Origin: Lingula anatina
Lineage: Eukaryota; Brachiopoda; Lingulata; Lingulida; Lingulidae
DNA: 62,000 nucleotides
Assembly: GCF_001039355.2 (NCBI RefSeq)
Contig: NW_019773936.1
Coordinates: 308,643-370,642 of the forward strand
Reading direction: 5' to 3'
Positions 48,163-59,527 of the stretch are shown in pieces; the stretch's first letter is position 1; every line of letters begins with the position of its first letter. The position numbers were made by a program, and so were the translations under genes. Under the pieces are notes generated by a model, which was given only the letters and a program-made list of their open reading frames with translations, ran no database searches and was not told the DNA's origin.

Positions 48163-51100
48163 ATGCCGCTCCCCGCAGACATCGACCAACTTCACCCTCA
48201 GACTCAGGCCCTGCTTCGAGCGGCCGCAGAAAAAGGGGGGAAGGGATATGAAGAAGGTGAAACCATGGAAGAGTCACGAGCAATCGCGGATGCCATGTTC
48301 GAGGATGCCAACAAGGGGGCAAACTACCAGTTTAAAGGAGAGAAGCAGATATGCACGGTTCCTTCTCCTCATTGCCAAGGTACACGACTGGTTCGCTTCA
48401 GTTAGACTGAGTAGTGCATTCAATAATTCCTTTGACAAACCATCCCTTTAAATTGGTCGTAAATACTAGTACATTAATTAATGGTACAAATGTAAGTACA
48501 AAAAGAACGGACTGAATAAAAATATTCGTCGCTAGGAATGCACAGATTTAAATTGAAATGAGGCAACAAAAGCTTATTTTCTTCATCAGATGGAATCACT
48601 GTGTGGGTATTCAGACCAAAACCGTGTCCCCCAAGTCCTACCATACTGGTATATTTCCACGGAGGGGGATTTGTGATTGGCGACCTAAGAGGCCACGATA
48701 CCGTGGTGAAGACATTAGCCGAGTGAGTATGATTCTTGTAATAAAGGTCTATGAAGCGATCCAACTGACACATTGTCATATCTCTTATGTATAACCATTT
48801 ATCAATAAAATTGTAGTGTAAACACTTTTGATTTGTCAAATAACGTTGACGACCATAATTTTGATCATCTAGTAGTTATAATTCTCAGGCCAAAGCCATT
48901 TCCGCTTCTCTTCTAAGCTTTTCTCTAAGATGTTCTCTAAGCTTTTCTCTTCTTAGCTTTTTTTAATTAATTCCAGCACAACGGGGTGCATAGTTGTCAA
49001 CGTGAACTACCGTCTGGCTCCTGAGCACAAGTTTCCTGCAGGAATTGATGACTCTGTAACAGCGGTCAAGTGGGTTATGGCCAACAAGGAGAAGCTCGGT
49101 GAGAGAACAATGCGTTATGTTTTCAAAAAGCACAGTGCATTCAATTCCACGTGCTGAGTTTGTATTGTTTTAAAATGATTTGAATCTTCGGAAACAATAA
49201 ATAGAGCAATTTTGTAATTTAAATAATTCAATTGGTATAAAAACAGGTCCCTCTGGACTATTTTGGGATTCTTTACAATATCAGCGTAATCACTGACAAT
49301 ACAATTTTCAGATTTTCTTTTAACATAAGAGCATCCATCTCTAAATGTAGAGAAAATTTCACAAAAATCCATTTTATCCTTTAATGTAGGCCTACAGGGT
49401 TACCACTTAATATGGAATATTATTTTTTTGGCGAGTAAATGTTCTACAAAATATTTTATTTCTCTCTAACTGTTTTAAATCTAAAACTGAGGTGTCACTC
49501 CATGTGTAACCAGGTGTATTACCTAATTACCACACAACTCTCGAAACAATTGATGCATGCAGTTGCATGTTCTGTGGTCAGAAATGTGAGGGGTGATTTT
49601 TTCGGCAATTTCTGCCCTTGTACAAAAACACATGGGTTTGGTCAATCTTTGGAGTGTGTTTAGAGAAGCAACAAAGGGATCGCTCTGAAACTTGACAGGT
49701 ACCTTAGTGAAGATATGGTTCGACATCTACGCAACGCAGCTTACTATGGGATTCTTGCTCTCAGAGAAAATGGCCAGAAACATACAGCAATTGCCAGGTA
49801 ATTCAACATTTAATAGGAACCGTTTGTAAAGTCCACCAAAGAAATGCTGCAACAGGGGCACCTACTCCAATACCTCGACCAGGGTGTCCCCGTATCATAC
49901 TAAGAAGACAGGACCGCCATCTCCTTAGAGGACGCCGTGCTGGTCGTACAAAGACAACCAGTGTCCTCAGAAAAGAGAGGCAGAATGTTATTTAAACGCC
50001 CGTTTCAAGGTCCCTCGTGAACAAGAGATTACTGCATGCCAGTTATTTTGCACGAAGGCCAGTAGGGAAACCACAGTTAACAGCAGGTCATATACAGCGA
50101 CGTCTGCAATGGGCTGGGGACCACGTGCGTTTGCAGCCAAAACACTGGAATCGCGTCGTTTTCAGTGATGAGGACAGATATGAACTTTTTGGGGGTTGAT
50201 GGTCGAATCCGTGTTCACCGACGTGTACGAGGGACATAAAACGATGATTGTGTACTGCCTAGGGTGCAAGCAGGGGATGGTAACGTCTCTGTTTGGGGAG
50301 CATTTCATGTCGGTGCCCAGAGCCAGTTGGTTTCTCTAGGAGGCAACCTCATCCAGGATTCCTACAGAGGCATTCTACAGCAAACAATGCTTCGATAGGT
50401 AAGAGTCATCTTCAGGAACAAATTTGTGTACCAAGACGACTGCGAAACCCCACATCAAGCCCGCAGAATCACTGATTTTCTTCAAAACCAATGGGTTCAG
50501 CAACTGCCCTGGTCTGCAAACTCTCCAAATTTGAACCCAATTGAAAAACTTTGGGCAAAAGTAACTCACAGAATTAATAGCTATGGTCATCATCCGGTAA
50601 AAAGTGATGAATTGCGACAGGCAAATATCACTGCGTGGAATGATGTTCCCATCCAAACTCTAAAAAAACGTGTCACAGGATATGCCATGTAGGATGAGGG
50701 CGCTGCAAGCGGCTGCTGGAGGTCATACCCGCAATTACTGACTTTTCATGATTTACTGTAGTGAGTTCTTTGACTGTGTAACATATCACTGTCCGGAGGC
50801 TATTATTTTCTTTAATACCTTAGCTTAAAGTTAATACTGACATCAAACTGTTGATATGGTTTTCTGGGGGTGTTCCTTTCTTTTGAATGGCACCTTATGT
50901 CAGATTTGATATTATTGACCAAAATATCTCACAACAGAAGAGTGGATGTTTGTATCACTCAGTGACATACTTTTTTTGATGAATCCAACCAAAAAAATTA
51001 AATCAGCACTCAAAAATAACAATGATAAAAAATATTCCATATTAAATAGCAACCCTGTATTTTTCTGTAGGCGGCAGTGGAACCAGTAAAGTTGGCGTCA

Positions 51101-52447
51101 TAGGCGACAGTGCCGGAGGACATCTGGCGGCGACCATGGCTCATGAGGTGCCGGGGGTGGCACTGCAGGTGAGATCAGTTTGACCTCCTCCTTAACAATT
51201 ATTTATTTAGATAGCCTTAAACAGCGTTGCCAATCTGATCCAAGCTCTTCCCTTTTCTCAAACAACAGAGTCCGCCACTACCAGTATTCTGTTTGCCAGT
51301 ATCTATGTTCTCGTAGTCTTCACATTGCACCAACCTTGGACATAATTTTGTCCATGCACCAGCTTAATGTTTCAATATTTCTACTGATTTATTTTCAGAT
51401 TTTGATCGTCCCGGTCACTGATTGGCGGATGCAAACAGACTCATACAAGCGTTACAGTGAGGGATACTTCATGTCGGCTAAACAAATGGTGTGGTACGTA
51501 TTCAATTGTCCACTAAATTGTTCGATACATTATGTTTCATCATGTAGGTCTTCCAACGGCGGACCATGAAATTTGCTAAAGAGGCCAGGTGGTACAATTT
51601 ACCGGGAAAAATGCCCCCTCCCCTCCCCGCACCCTGAATCCGCCATTGTGTATACATGTTGCAAGAACCATAACGAATATGTACGTTAATGTAAATTACC
51701 CGTAACTGTAAATTACCCGTTATGTATGTAAAACTAAAATCAGTCATTTCCCATTCTTTTGTGCACTTTTTTCATTTAATTTTATTTGTTTCACTTTTCG
51801 AAAAAGTTATCTTGTACTAAGCTATTTAGCCAGTCTGAAGAAACTAAGTTACACAAAACTACTTCTACTTCAGGTTTGCTTCAAAGTTTTTTACTTCTGA
51901 TGCTGAACGGACTGACCCCAGGGCCTCCCCGTTATTGAGGTCTGACTTCCAGAATCTACCTCCTGCTCTGTACATTGCCGCCAGTCACGACGTCTTGGTG
52001 GACGAAGGGAAAGGTATATGAAAAAGAGAAAAGTTAAACCTATTACAATGTTCACCTGTCTGTGTTAATTCATCTAATACAGTGATCTTTTAACATAACC
52101 ATATTTTTCGAATCAAATATAGTTGTATAATCACAAGAAATTATATATAATTTTGAAAATTCAAAATTCTATTCTTTCAGCATACGCAGAAAAACTGAGG
52201 GCAGCGGGTGTACATACGGAGACACTAATGCTAGAAGGAGTGGTACATGGATATATTATATTCCCACGTGAGTGAAACCCTCGCTACCTTCTCTTTTCAT
52301 CTCTCTCTCTCTCTCTCTCTCGTACATTCAATATTTTGTGTAACTGCTATATCAAACTTCATTTCATTTATTTCAGATGTCTGCAAAGAAGCATTTGATG
52401 CTACTTTGAAGAAAATTGACGACTTCGTTAAAACATATGGACGTTAA
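48163..52447 (+). CDS. HSL-family alpha/beta hydrolase, copy 2, 8 exons, transposon in intron 3
   Basis: Exons 48163-48379, 48590-48722, 48977-49098, 51071-51168, 51399-51493, 51874-52013, 52181-52267, 52377-52447: the same lengths and phases as copy 1, 320 aa. [19 protein letters not shown] and VVHGY are intact, and all splice sites are GT-AG. It differs from copy 1 at scattered residues, e.g. [10 protein letters not shown] for [15 protein letters not shown] for KEMDW, ERTDPR for ERIDPR, and KEAFDATL for KEANDATL. Intron 3 is enlarged by a 1663-bp Tc1/mariner element. Poly(A) signal at 52873-52878. Probably functional if the enlarged intron splices. Role as copy 1, a cytosolic esterase of unknown substrate. 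Confidence 0.88.
49395..51057 (+). mobile_element. Tc1/mariner transposon (DD34E type), decayed, 1663 bp
   Basis: Inverted ends CAGGGTTACCACTTAATATG and, reversed, CAGGGTTGCTATTTAATATG, flanked by the TA target duplication (49393-49394, 51058-51059). The transposase is in pieces on the plus strand: an N-terminal helix-turn-helix part near 49715-49800, the first Asp in [15 protein letters not shown] (about 50148-50190), [12 protein letters not shown] (about 50281), the second Asp in VYQDD (about 50426) and the Glu in [10 protein letters not shown] (about 50530-50560), 34 residues later. Several stops and frameshifts make it inactive. It sits in intron 3 of hydrolase copy 2; copies 1 and 3 show the intron without it. 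Confidence 0.9.
51553..51650. mobile_element. Mini-MITE in hydrolase intron 5 (copy 2)
   Basis: Orthologous in position to 43755-43839. Ends are more diverged (AACGGCGGACCATGAAATTT and ACCCTGAATCCGCCATTGTG), with a few extra bases inside. Confidence 0.7.
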
Positions 52448-53918
52448 ACTACATGTATGTTGCTACTCCTAGACAAAACCCTCTCCTTCAAAAAATGCAT
52501 AATTAGAATAAAATATGGGGAATTTTTAAAGCGAAGATGATCCCCAAAGTACACGTGCCATTGGACTTTCAATCAGGTTCTAACAACAACATACACTGCA
52601 AGTTCATTATTGTTTTGGATGATTTTGCACTTTGGAGACGTGTTGCAATTTATAAATGAAATATTCAGAGAAAATCTGCATCAGGCTATTAACCATAGTG
52701 TCTTGTTTCTCAGACATTTGTATAAGTTAGGTTTAGTTTTCCCCTCTTTGTATATTAATTTACCCATTCCTTTCCGATAACAGCTACTATATTTCATTTA
52801 GTGGATTGTTAAATTATTCCACGTATAAGAAGCGTGTGCCAAAAATAATATCCATGGTCATGTTATTTTACAAATAAAAGCCTGGCAATTTTTTTTACGG
52901 TTTTTGACCTGTTACCTTAGTCTCCGCGTGTAAGTACTGGATCTGCTTAGTACCTCTCATGTATAGAGCTTATTCACCGCGTTTGTTTAACAAGATGCTC
53001 CAGATAGATATCGAATATGTGAGTATTTTCATTTTACAGTTTCAGATTGATTTGGGGTCGGTTGCAAATAAAGAAACATAGATTTGAAACTGATAAACTT
53101 TGTAAAACAAAAGCAAGTCGTGTTTCAAACTGTTTTAATAATGACTCGCTGCAAAATATATGCTGTCTGACGCAGAAGTGTTTTTGAAGAGTTTTAAGTA
53201 TAGATATTATATCCTGCAAGACTGTACAGAAAATACACAATACCGGTGAAAATATCCATATTGTCCCATTTATTCAATTTTAGAGCATGCCCCCTTCCCT
53301 AACTTCGACATCTGATGTCCGGCAGTGATTACCACAGAGGTAAAATAAAACGTCCATAAAAGACACCACCAATGAGGGTCAGCATGTCCTCTTTTAATGC
53401 AACGAACCTAATAGTATTATATCCTGTAGGCGGCGCGACGTGCCGTCAACAAGGGCAAGAATTCTGTTATGTGTAAAATTGCCCCATTCGTTCTAAAGAG
53501 CTTGGCGGAGTTGGTCCAGATTGTTTGGGGATTGCTTCTCCTCTGCATTGCACATTCCAATTCATGGCAAAGATGCTAAGTAGGGTTAATACTTGGGCTG
53601 AGAAGAATGTTACTCAATCTTCAAGATTATTTGTTTTCTGCACCAAATCACTCACCAGATGATATGTATATTTTCACCGCTATTTTGTATTTTCTGTATC
53701 ATTAATCATGTTTAACATAGTTTGGGGGGGGGGTAAAAAGCACTATTTGTTACAATTTACACTTGTAAAGTGATCATTCGTTAATAATAGCCACAGACTT
53801 TATGACCCTTACTTATCTGCAACAGTGTAAATATCGTCGTGGATAGCACTGCAGACTTTTTGGGTCGTGGTATCATTGACATTAAAGGACGCGTTGCAGA
53901 CACAGTCAATCGGTCGCC
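52448..53918. other. Intergenic between hydrolase copies 2 and 3
   Basis: 3' UTR of copy 2, then 53160-53400 and 53405-53918, which match the upstream regions of copies 1 and 2 (poly-C/GCATGCCCCC block, TTTCCACAGAGG-like block, then the 5' UTR block GTAAATATCGTCGTG and GGACGCGTTGCAGAC). It preserves empty sites for the MITE at 45817 and the element at 46126. Confidence 0.65.
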
Positions 53919-56309
53919 ATGCCGCTTCCCGCAGACATCGACCAACTTCACCCTGAGACTCAGGCCCTGCTTCGAGCGGCCGCAGAAAAAGGGGGGAAGG
54001 GATATGAAGAAGGTGAAACCATCGAAGAGTCACGAGCGATCGTGGATGCCATGTGCGAGGATTCCAACAAGGAGGCAAACTACCAGTTTAAAGGAGAAAA
54101 GCAGATAAGCACGGTTCCTTCTCCTCATTGCCAAGGTACGCGAGTAGTTTGCTTCAAATAGACCGAGAAGTGCTTTCAATAATTCCTTTGACAGGCCACC
54201 CTTTAAATAAGTCGGTTAATACTAGTACGTATATTTGAGGTACAAATGTAAGTACAAAAAGAACGGAATATTCGTCGCTTGGAATGCACATATTGGAATT
54301 GAAATGAGGCAACGAAAGTTTATTTTCATCATCAGATGGAATCACTGTGTATGTATATAGACCAAAACCGTGTCCCCCAAGTCCCACCATACTGGTATAT
54401 TTCCATGGAGGGGGATTTGTGGTTGGCGACCTAAGAAGCCACGATACCGTGGTGAAGACATTAGCCGAGTGAGTATGATTCTTGTAATAAAGAACTATAA
54501 AAAGATTCAGCTGACAAATTGGTATATCTCTTATGTTTAATCATTTATCAATAAAATTGTAGTGTAAACAGTTTTGGTTTGTCAAATAACGTTGACGATC
54601 ATAATTTTGATCTACTAGTAGTTATAATTTTCAAGCCAAAGCCATTTCCGCCATAGATTCTGTTTTCTTCTAAGCTTTTTATTAATCCCAGCACAACGGG
54701 GTGCATAGTTGTCAACGTGAACTACCGCCTGGCTCCTGAGCACAAGTTTCCTGCTGGAATTGATGATTCTGTAACAGCGGTCAAGTGGGTTATGGCCAAC
54801 AAGGAAAAGCTTGGTGAGAGAGCAATGCGTTAAGTTTTCAAAAAGCTATCAGTGCATTCAATTCCAAGTGCCGAATTTGTATTGTTTAAAATTGTTTTAA
54901 AAACAATTAATGGAGCTATTTAGCAATTTTAAATAATTCAGTAGGTATAATAGGTTCCTCTTGACTATTTTGGGAATAGGAATTTTAAGCTCTGAATTAT
55001 ATATTTCAACAATATCAGTGTAATCACTGACAGTTCGATTTGGAGTTTTTCTTTCAATACAACAGCATCTATCTCTAAATGTAGGGAAAATTTCTCAAAA
55101 ATCCATGTTATCCTTTCATGTAATTTTCTTTGGGGCGGCAGTGTAACCAGTAAAGTTGGCGTCATAGGTGACAGTGCCGGAGGACATCTAGCGGCGACCA
55201 TAGCTCATGAGGTGCCGGGGGTGGCACTACAGGTGTGATCAGTTTGACCTCCTCCTTTACAATTAGATGTTGAAATAAACAGCGTTGCCTGATTGATCAC
55301 ACTTTTTCCCTTTTCTCAAACAACAGAGTCCGCCACTACCGGTATTCTGTTTGCCAGCGTCTATGTTCTCGCTGTCTTCACCTTGCATCAACTTAAGCAG
55401 TATTTCAATATTTCAATTAATTTACGTTCAGATTTTGATCGCCCCGGTTACTGATTGGCGGATGAAGACAGACTCGTACAAGCGTTACAGTGAGGGATAC
55501 TTCATGTCAGCTAAAGAAATGGATTGGTACTTATTTCAGTTGCCCACTGAATAGTTTGATACATTATCTTAAATCATGGAGGTCTAACAATGGCGGATCT
55601 TGAATTTGCTAAAGAGGTGGGGTGGTACAATATAAAACGCCCCCCTCCCCGCGCCCTGAACCCGCCATTGTGTATACAAGTTACCACAACCATAACGATG
55701 TGTTAAATTAATGTAACTTACCCGTAAATGTAAATTCCCCTTTATGTATGGTAATAAAAGTTAGTCATTTTCATTCTTGTATGCGTTTATTTATTTTTAT
55801 TTGATTGTTTTCATTTTTCGAAAAAAATATCTTGCACAGTACAAGTCTAGATCTAGAGAAACTTACAAAACTACTTCTACTTCAGGTTTGGTTCGAAGTT
55901 TTTTACGTCTGATGCTGAACGTATTAATCCCAGGGCCTCCCCGTTATTGAGGTCTGAGTTCCAGAATCTACCTCCTGCTCTGTACATTGCCGCCAGTCAC
56001 GACGTGTTAGTGGACGAAGGGAAAGGTATATGAAAACGAAAAAAGTTAAACCTATCATAATTTTCATTGTCTGTGTTAACTCATTTAATACAGTGATCTT
56101 TTTAGCATAACCACATTTGTCAAATTTAGCAAAAAGAGCTGTATATCATCACAAGGAATTAGATAGATTCAAGAAAAATTCAAAATTCTGTTTTTTCAGC
56201 ATACGCAGAAAAACTGAAGGGAGCTGGTGTACATACGGAAACTTTAATACTAGAGGGAGTGGTGCATGGATATATTTTATTCCCACGTGAGTGAAACCTT
56301 CGCTCCTTC

Positions 56310-56349
<40 letters not shown>

Positions 56350-56471
56350 TATTCAATTTTTTGTGTGTCTGATATATCAAACTTGTTTCATTTTTTCCAG
56401 ATGTCTGCAAAGAAGCAAACGATACTACTTTGAAGAAAATTGACAACTTTGTTAAAACCTATGGACGTTAA
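53919..56471 (+). pseudogene. HSL-family alpha/beta hydrolase, copy 3, likely pseudogene (lost splice acceptor)
   Basis: Exon equivalents 53919-54135, 54336-54468, 54692-54813, 55135-55232, 55432-55526, 55886-56025, 56200-56286, 56401-56471 have the same lengths as in copies 1 and 2, and all frames are open. The acceptor of exon 4 is gone: TTTTCTGCAG in copy 1 is TTTTCTTTGGGG here, and using the next AGs gives a stop or a shifted frame. The GGSGTS loop is also changed to GGSVTS. The nominal protein keeps [19 protein letters not shown] and VVHGY. The 3' flank homology ends near 56806, before the poly(A) signal present in copies 1 and 2. Skipping exon 4 would remove the nucleophile. If the sequence is right, no active enzyme is made. 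Confidence 0.75.
55586..55672. mobile_element. Mini-MITE in hydrolase intron 5 (copy 3)
   Basis: Same ends as copy 1 (AACAATGGCGGATCTTGAAT and CCTGAACCCGCCATTGTGTA) and nearly identical interior. Confidence 0.75.
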
Positions 56472-58062
56472 ACTATGTTGCTACTCCTAGACAAATTCTC
56501 CTCTTGCAAATAGAGAATTAAAAATGGGCATTTTTAAAGCAAAGATGACCTCCGAAGTACACGTGCCATTGGACTTTCGATCGTCTTCTAACAACTTACA
56601 CTGATAGTTAATTCATTACTGTCTTTGATGATTTTTGCACTTTGGAGACGTATTACAATTTATAAATGATATATTCAGAGCAAATGTGCATCAGTCTGTC
56701 AACCATAGTGTCTTGTTTCTCAGATATTTGGTTCAAGTTGTTTAGTTTTCCCTTTTTGTATTTTAATTAACCCATTCCTTTCCGTTAACAGCTATATACA
56801 TGTTTGGTCCACAAAACCTGTCACAGCATCATTAACCTGTTAAAGGAATGACCTGCGACATATATAAAGAGACTATACGCGGTGAAAGCACGCATACATT
56901 TGTTAATCTTTTCGTTGAGGGCTTCATACAGACCATGACATACTTTACGGTTATTAACGTACTAAATGCAAGGAACAACGTAAGTCATTATATATTCTAC
57001 CCACGGTTATGTTATTCATGTACGTATATTTTAGTGTCGAGTGGATATGCAAACTCAGTGTAATTCTCGTATAACGCTATCAAGGAAATAATTCCGTATT
57101 TTTATATAGCTCAGTGCCTGTTAATTTCACATAGTGGAGAACTTCAAAGTTATTAAGTTTATTAAAATATCTCACCAAAACCCCTCTAAAACCAAGAGAT
57201 ACCACAGGGTCTTCGTCAACCCAGAGGCAGTTTAATAAAGATAATCGGAGGGTACACTTATTACTAAACATAAAAAAAATAATAAACTAGAAATAAAATT
57301 TTACTGGAAACTTTTCTACACCGATACCGCCTGGTGGCGTACCTGACACCACTGCTTCAAGAGGGTCAGCAACTCTACCCGATTGATCGACAAAAAGAGC
57401 CCAGCCATCGAGAAAAACCCGGGGAGTTCTACTTTTTTCTAAATCTCTGGCGACAGAAAGTGATAAATCTATTTGTGTAAATCATTGGATTTTTTAAATT
57501 CATGCCTTGCTAGTATGGGGTTTTTTCAAATTCAGAAACGAAAGTTTTAGCCTATTTTAGTAAGTAAAGTTTTAATGACAACAGCCCTTTTGGATAATAT
57601 TCGCACATTATAAATACTAACAAAAACAAGACTGCTCAATAGGCGTAACGATGAACGTTTATTTTACTGGCACGTTTTGTCCTCAATCTCAAGTACATTT
57701 TTTTTCACAATGCCTAATAACGAAGGTTTCGCAAATTACTCTCTATGAGAAAACCATTTTGATGTGTTTCGTGTTAAGCATTTGACTGTGCCCTGTCACC
57801 ATATCGTCATGCATTGTTATGGATGTATTTGAATTGAGGAATTTGTTAATGGCTTAAATATGACAAATAAAACTTGAAAAGCACTCAGAGAGCACAGACC
57901 TCCGCCAAGGCAGCAAAGTCTTATCAATGCCGTGTCACCCCTAAAGTTTCGATATTTTTGATTATTGATTGATTATTGATTCGGATCAACACCAAAAACT
58001 AATCATTTTTTCCTTGGCCTACTTCTGACAGTTCCTGAAAATTTCATCAAAATAAAAATCTA
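56472..58062. other. Intergenic; coding-like fragment and retroposon end
   Basis: Homology to the 3' flank of copy 1 stops near 56806. At 57460-57300 the minus strand has an open stretch with RVFLDGWALFVDQSGRVADP and TPPGGIGVEKF that looks like real protein but has no recognised family. 57890-58062 contains ACCTCCGCCAAGG and AAATTTCATCAAAAT, related in reverse to 27350-27680. Confidence 0.4.
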
Positions 58063-58930
58063 CTCACCGGTATTCCCGACTGTGACTCCAAGAACAGAAT
58101 AAACAGGTGGACACGTGGTGCAAGCCACGCCCATTTCAAATGACCTACCTGCGACGTGGTTAAAAAAACACAGAATTAAGGCTAGTATATGTACACATAC
58201 AATTCATAGCTGTCGTTATTAGCGCATGTTCCTCGAGAGATTTCTCCGTGCGCATTCACCGTGCACAAGGAATTTATGTGCCATTCTTTACAAGCGCGTC
58301 CTTTACTGAATATTGAGAGGTTTGAATTGAACCCAATTTCCTGCTCATTATATGTTTTAATTTTATCAGATTAATTTGCAGCCTAGAGCTCAGTCGCAAC
58401 ACGTTGGGATCACATGTTTCAAATACCACTTTTTTTTTCATTCTGTAATATACTGAAGCAGCGACAAGGGAGCCACGCTGTGTTTATTAATTGCGATCCT
58501 GGAAGATCAGAAGAGACGCCCTGTCTCCTCCCAAATGCATATATTATATCTCAATCAGAATTTTACGTTTACATTATACTTATCGATGGACATTTTTTAA
58601 TATTCTTATATTGCTTCCTAAAATACAACATACATTCCGTTAAGACACAGGGAAATACGTAAAGGCAAAAACTTTCTTATCAACCGTCACGATAAGCTAT
58701 GTATTATCTGACATTTAACAACATATCCTGTTCTTATTCCAAAATCATATCAAAAACATTTCCCTATCACGTTTAACTGGTATTTTATCATTTCCAGAAT
58801 ATTAAATTTGGCCCTAATAGTAATAAGTGAGATAATTTAAACCATGAACTTATCGTTAGGCCGCATGTGCCTGTTCAGTTGCATTGCTTGCGAAAATTGC
58901 GAGTCGCACATCAGTCAGTAAAACATTTAT
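58063..58930. repeat. Segmental duplication copy 2, with broken signal-peptide exon
   Basis: Partner of 39410-40330. The minus-strand exon equivalent (about 58206-58069) keeps the donor (ACCG|GTGAGT) and the CTTCPPVYSVLG coding block, but the leader has indels and reads into a stop after 15 codons, so the signal peptide is lost. No LINE is present in this copy. Confidence 0.75.
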
Positions 58931-59527
58931 CTTAAATTTTCTTTTTACTTCTTCTTACCAACGGCAAGGCAGTATCTATCACTCCGTTCCATGTACGTTT
59001 TGTAATGCATTTACTTTACATCGATTCATTAGATCATGAAAAATTTACCTTTGATAGCGTCCTCAAACTGTATGATGTAATTTTAATGGCAAGAGAACGT
59101 TATCTACGCACACTCGAATAGAATTGCTAGCACGAAAAGAAATTTATTCGATTAAATTTAGTCAGTATGTAAACTACAAGCTCGCGTATTGTAGTCCTAT
59201 AAGAAAGTCACTGACTGTTATTACTTTGGAATATCATATAAAATGAAAAAACGAAAATTCTAATTTAAGCCTTGCAAAGTATAATTATATAATCACTATT
59301 TTCCGCACAACAAAATCGTATTTTCACGTTCAAATACTAAAAAGCCTTATTTGTGCATTATACGACGCAAACAGCATCCTGACGTTAAATTCTTATGAGG
59401 CAGTCATCAAATACCTTCTTTTCTAAAACTGACAAAGGTATCCAGTTGAAGCGGTTACAAAGATTTCATGCCATAAATGTTGCCTGCGAAAGCAATGTCA
59501 CAATGTAAATTCTAGCAGCATCAGTGT
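58931..59527. other. 3' flank of the EGF membrane-protein gene, no gene
   Basis: AT-rich. On the minus strand it would be the 3' UTR and downstream region. No other exon seen. Confidence 0.5.
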
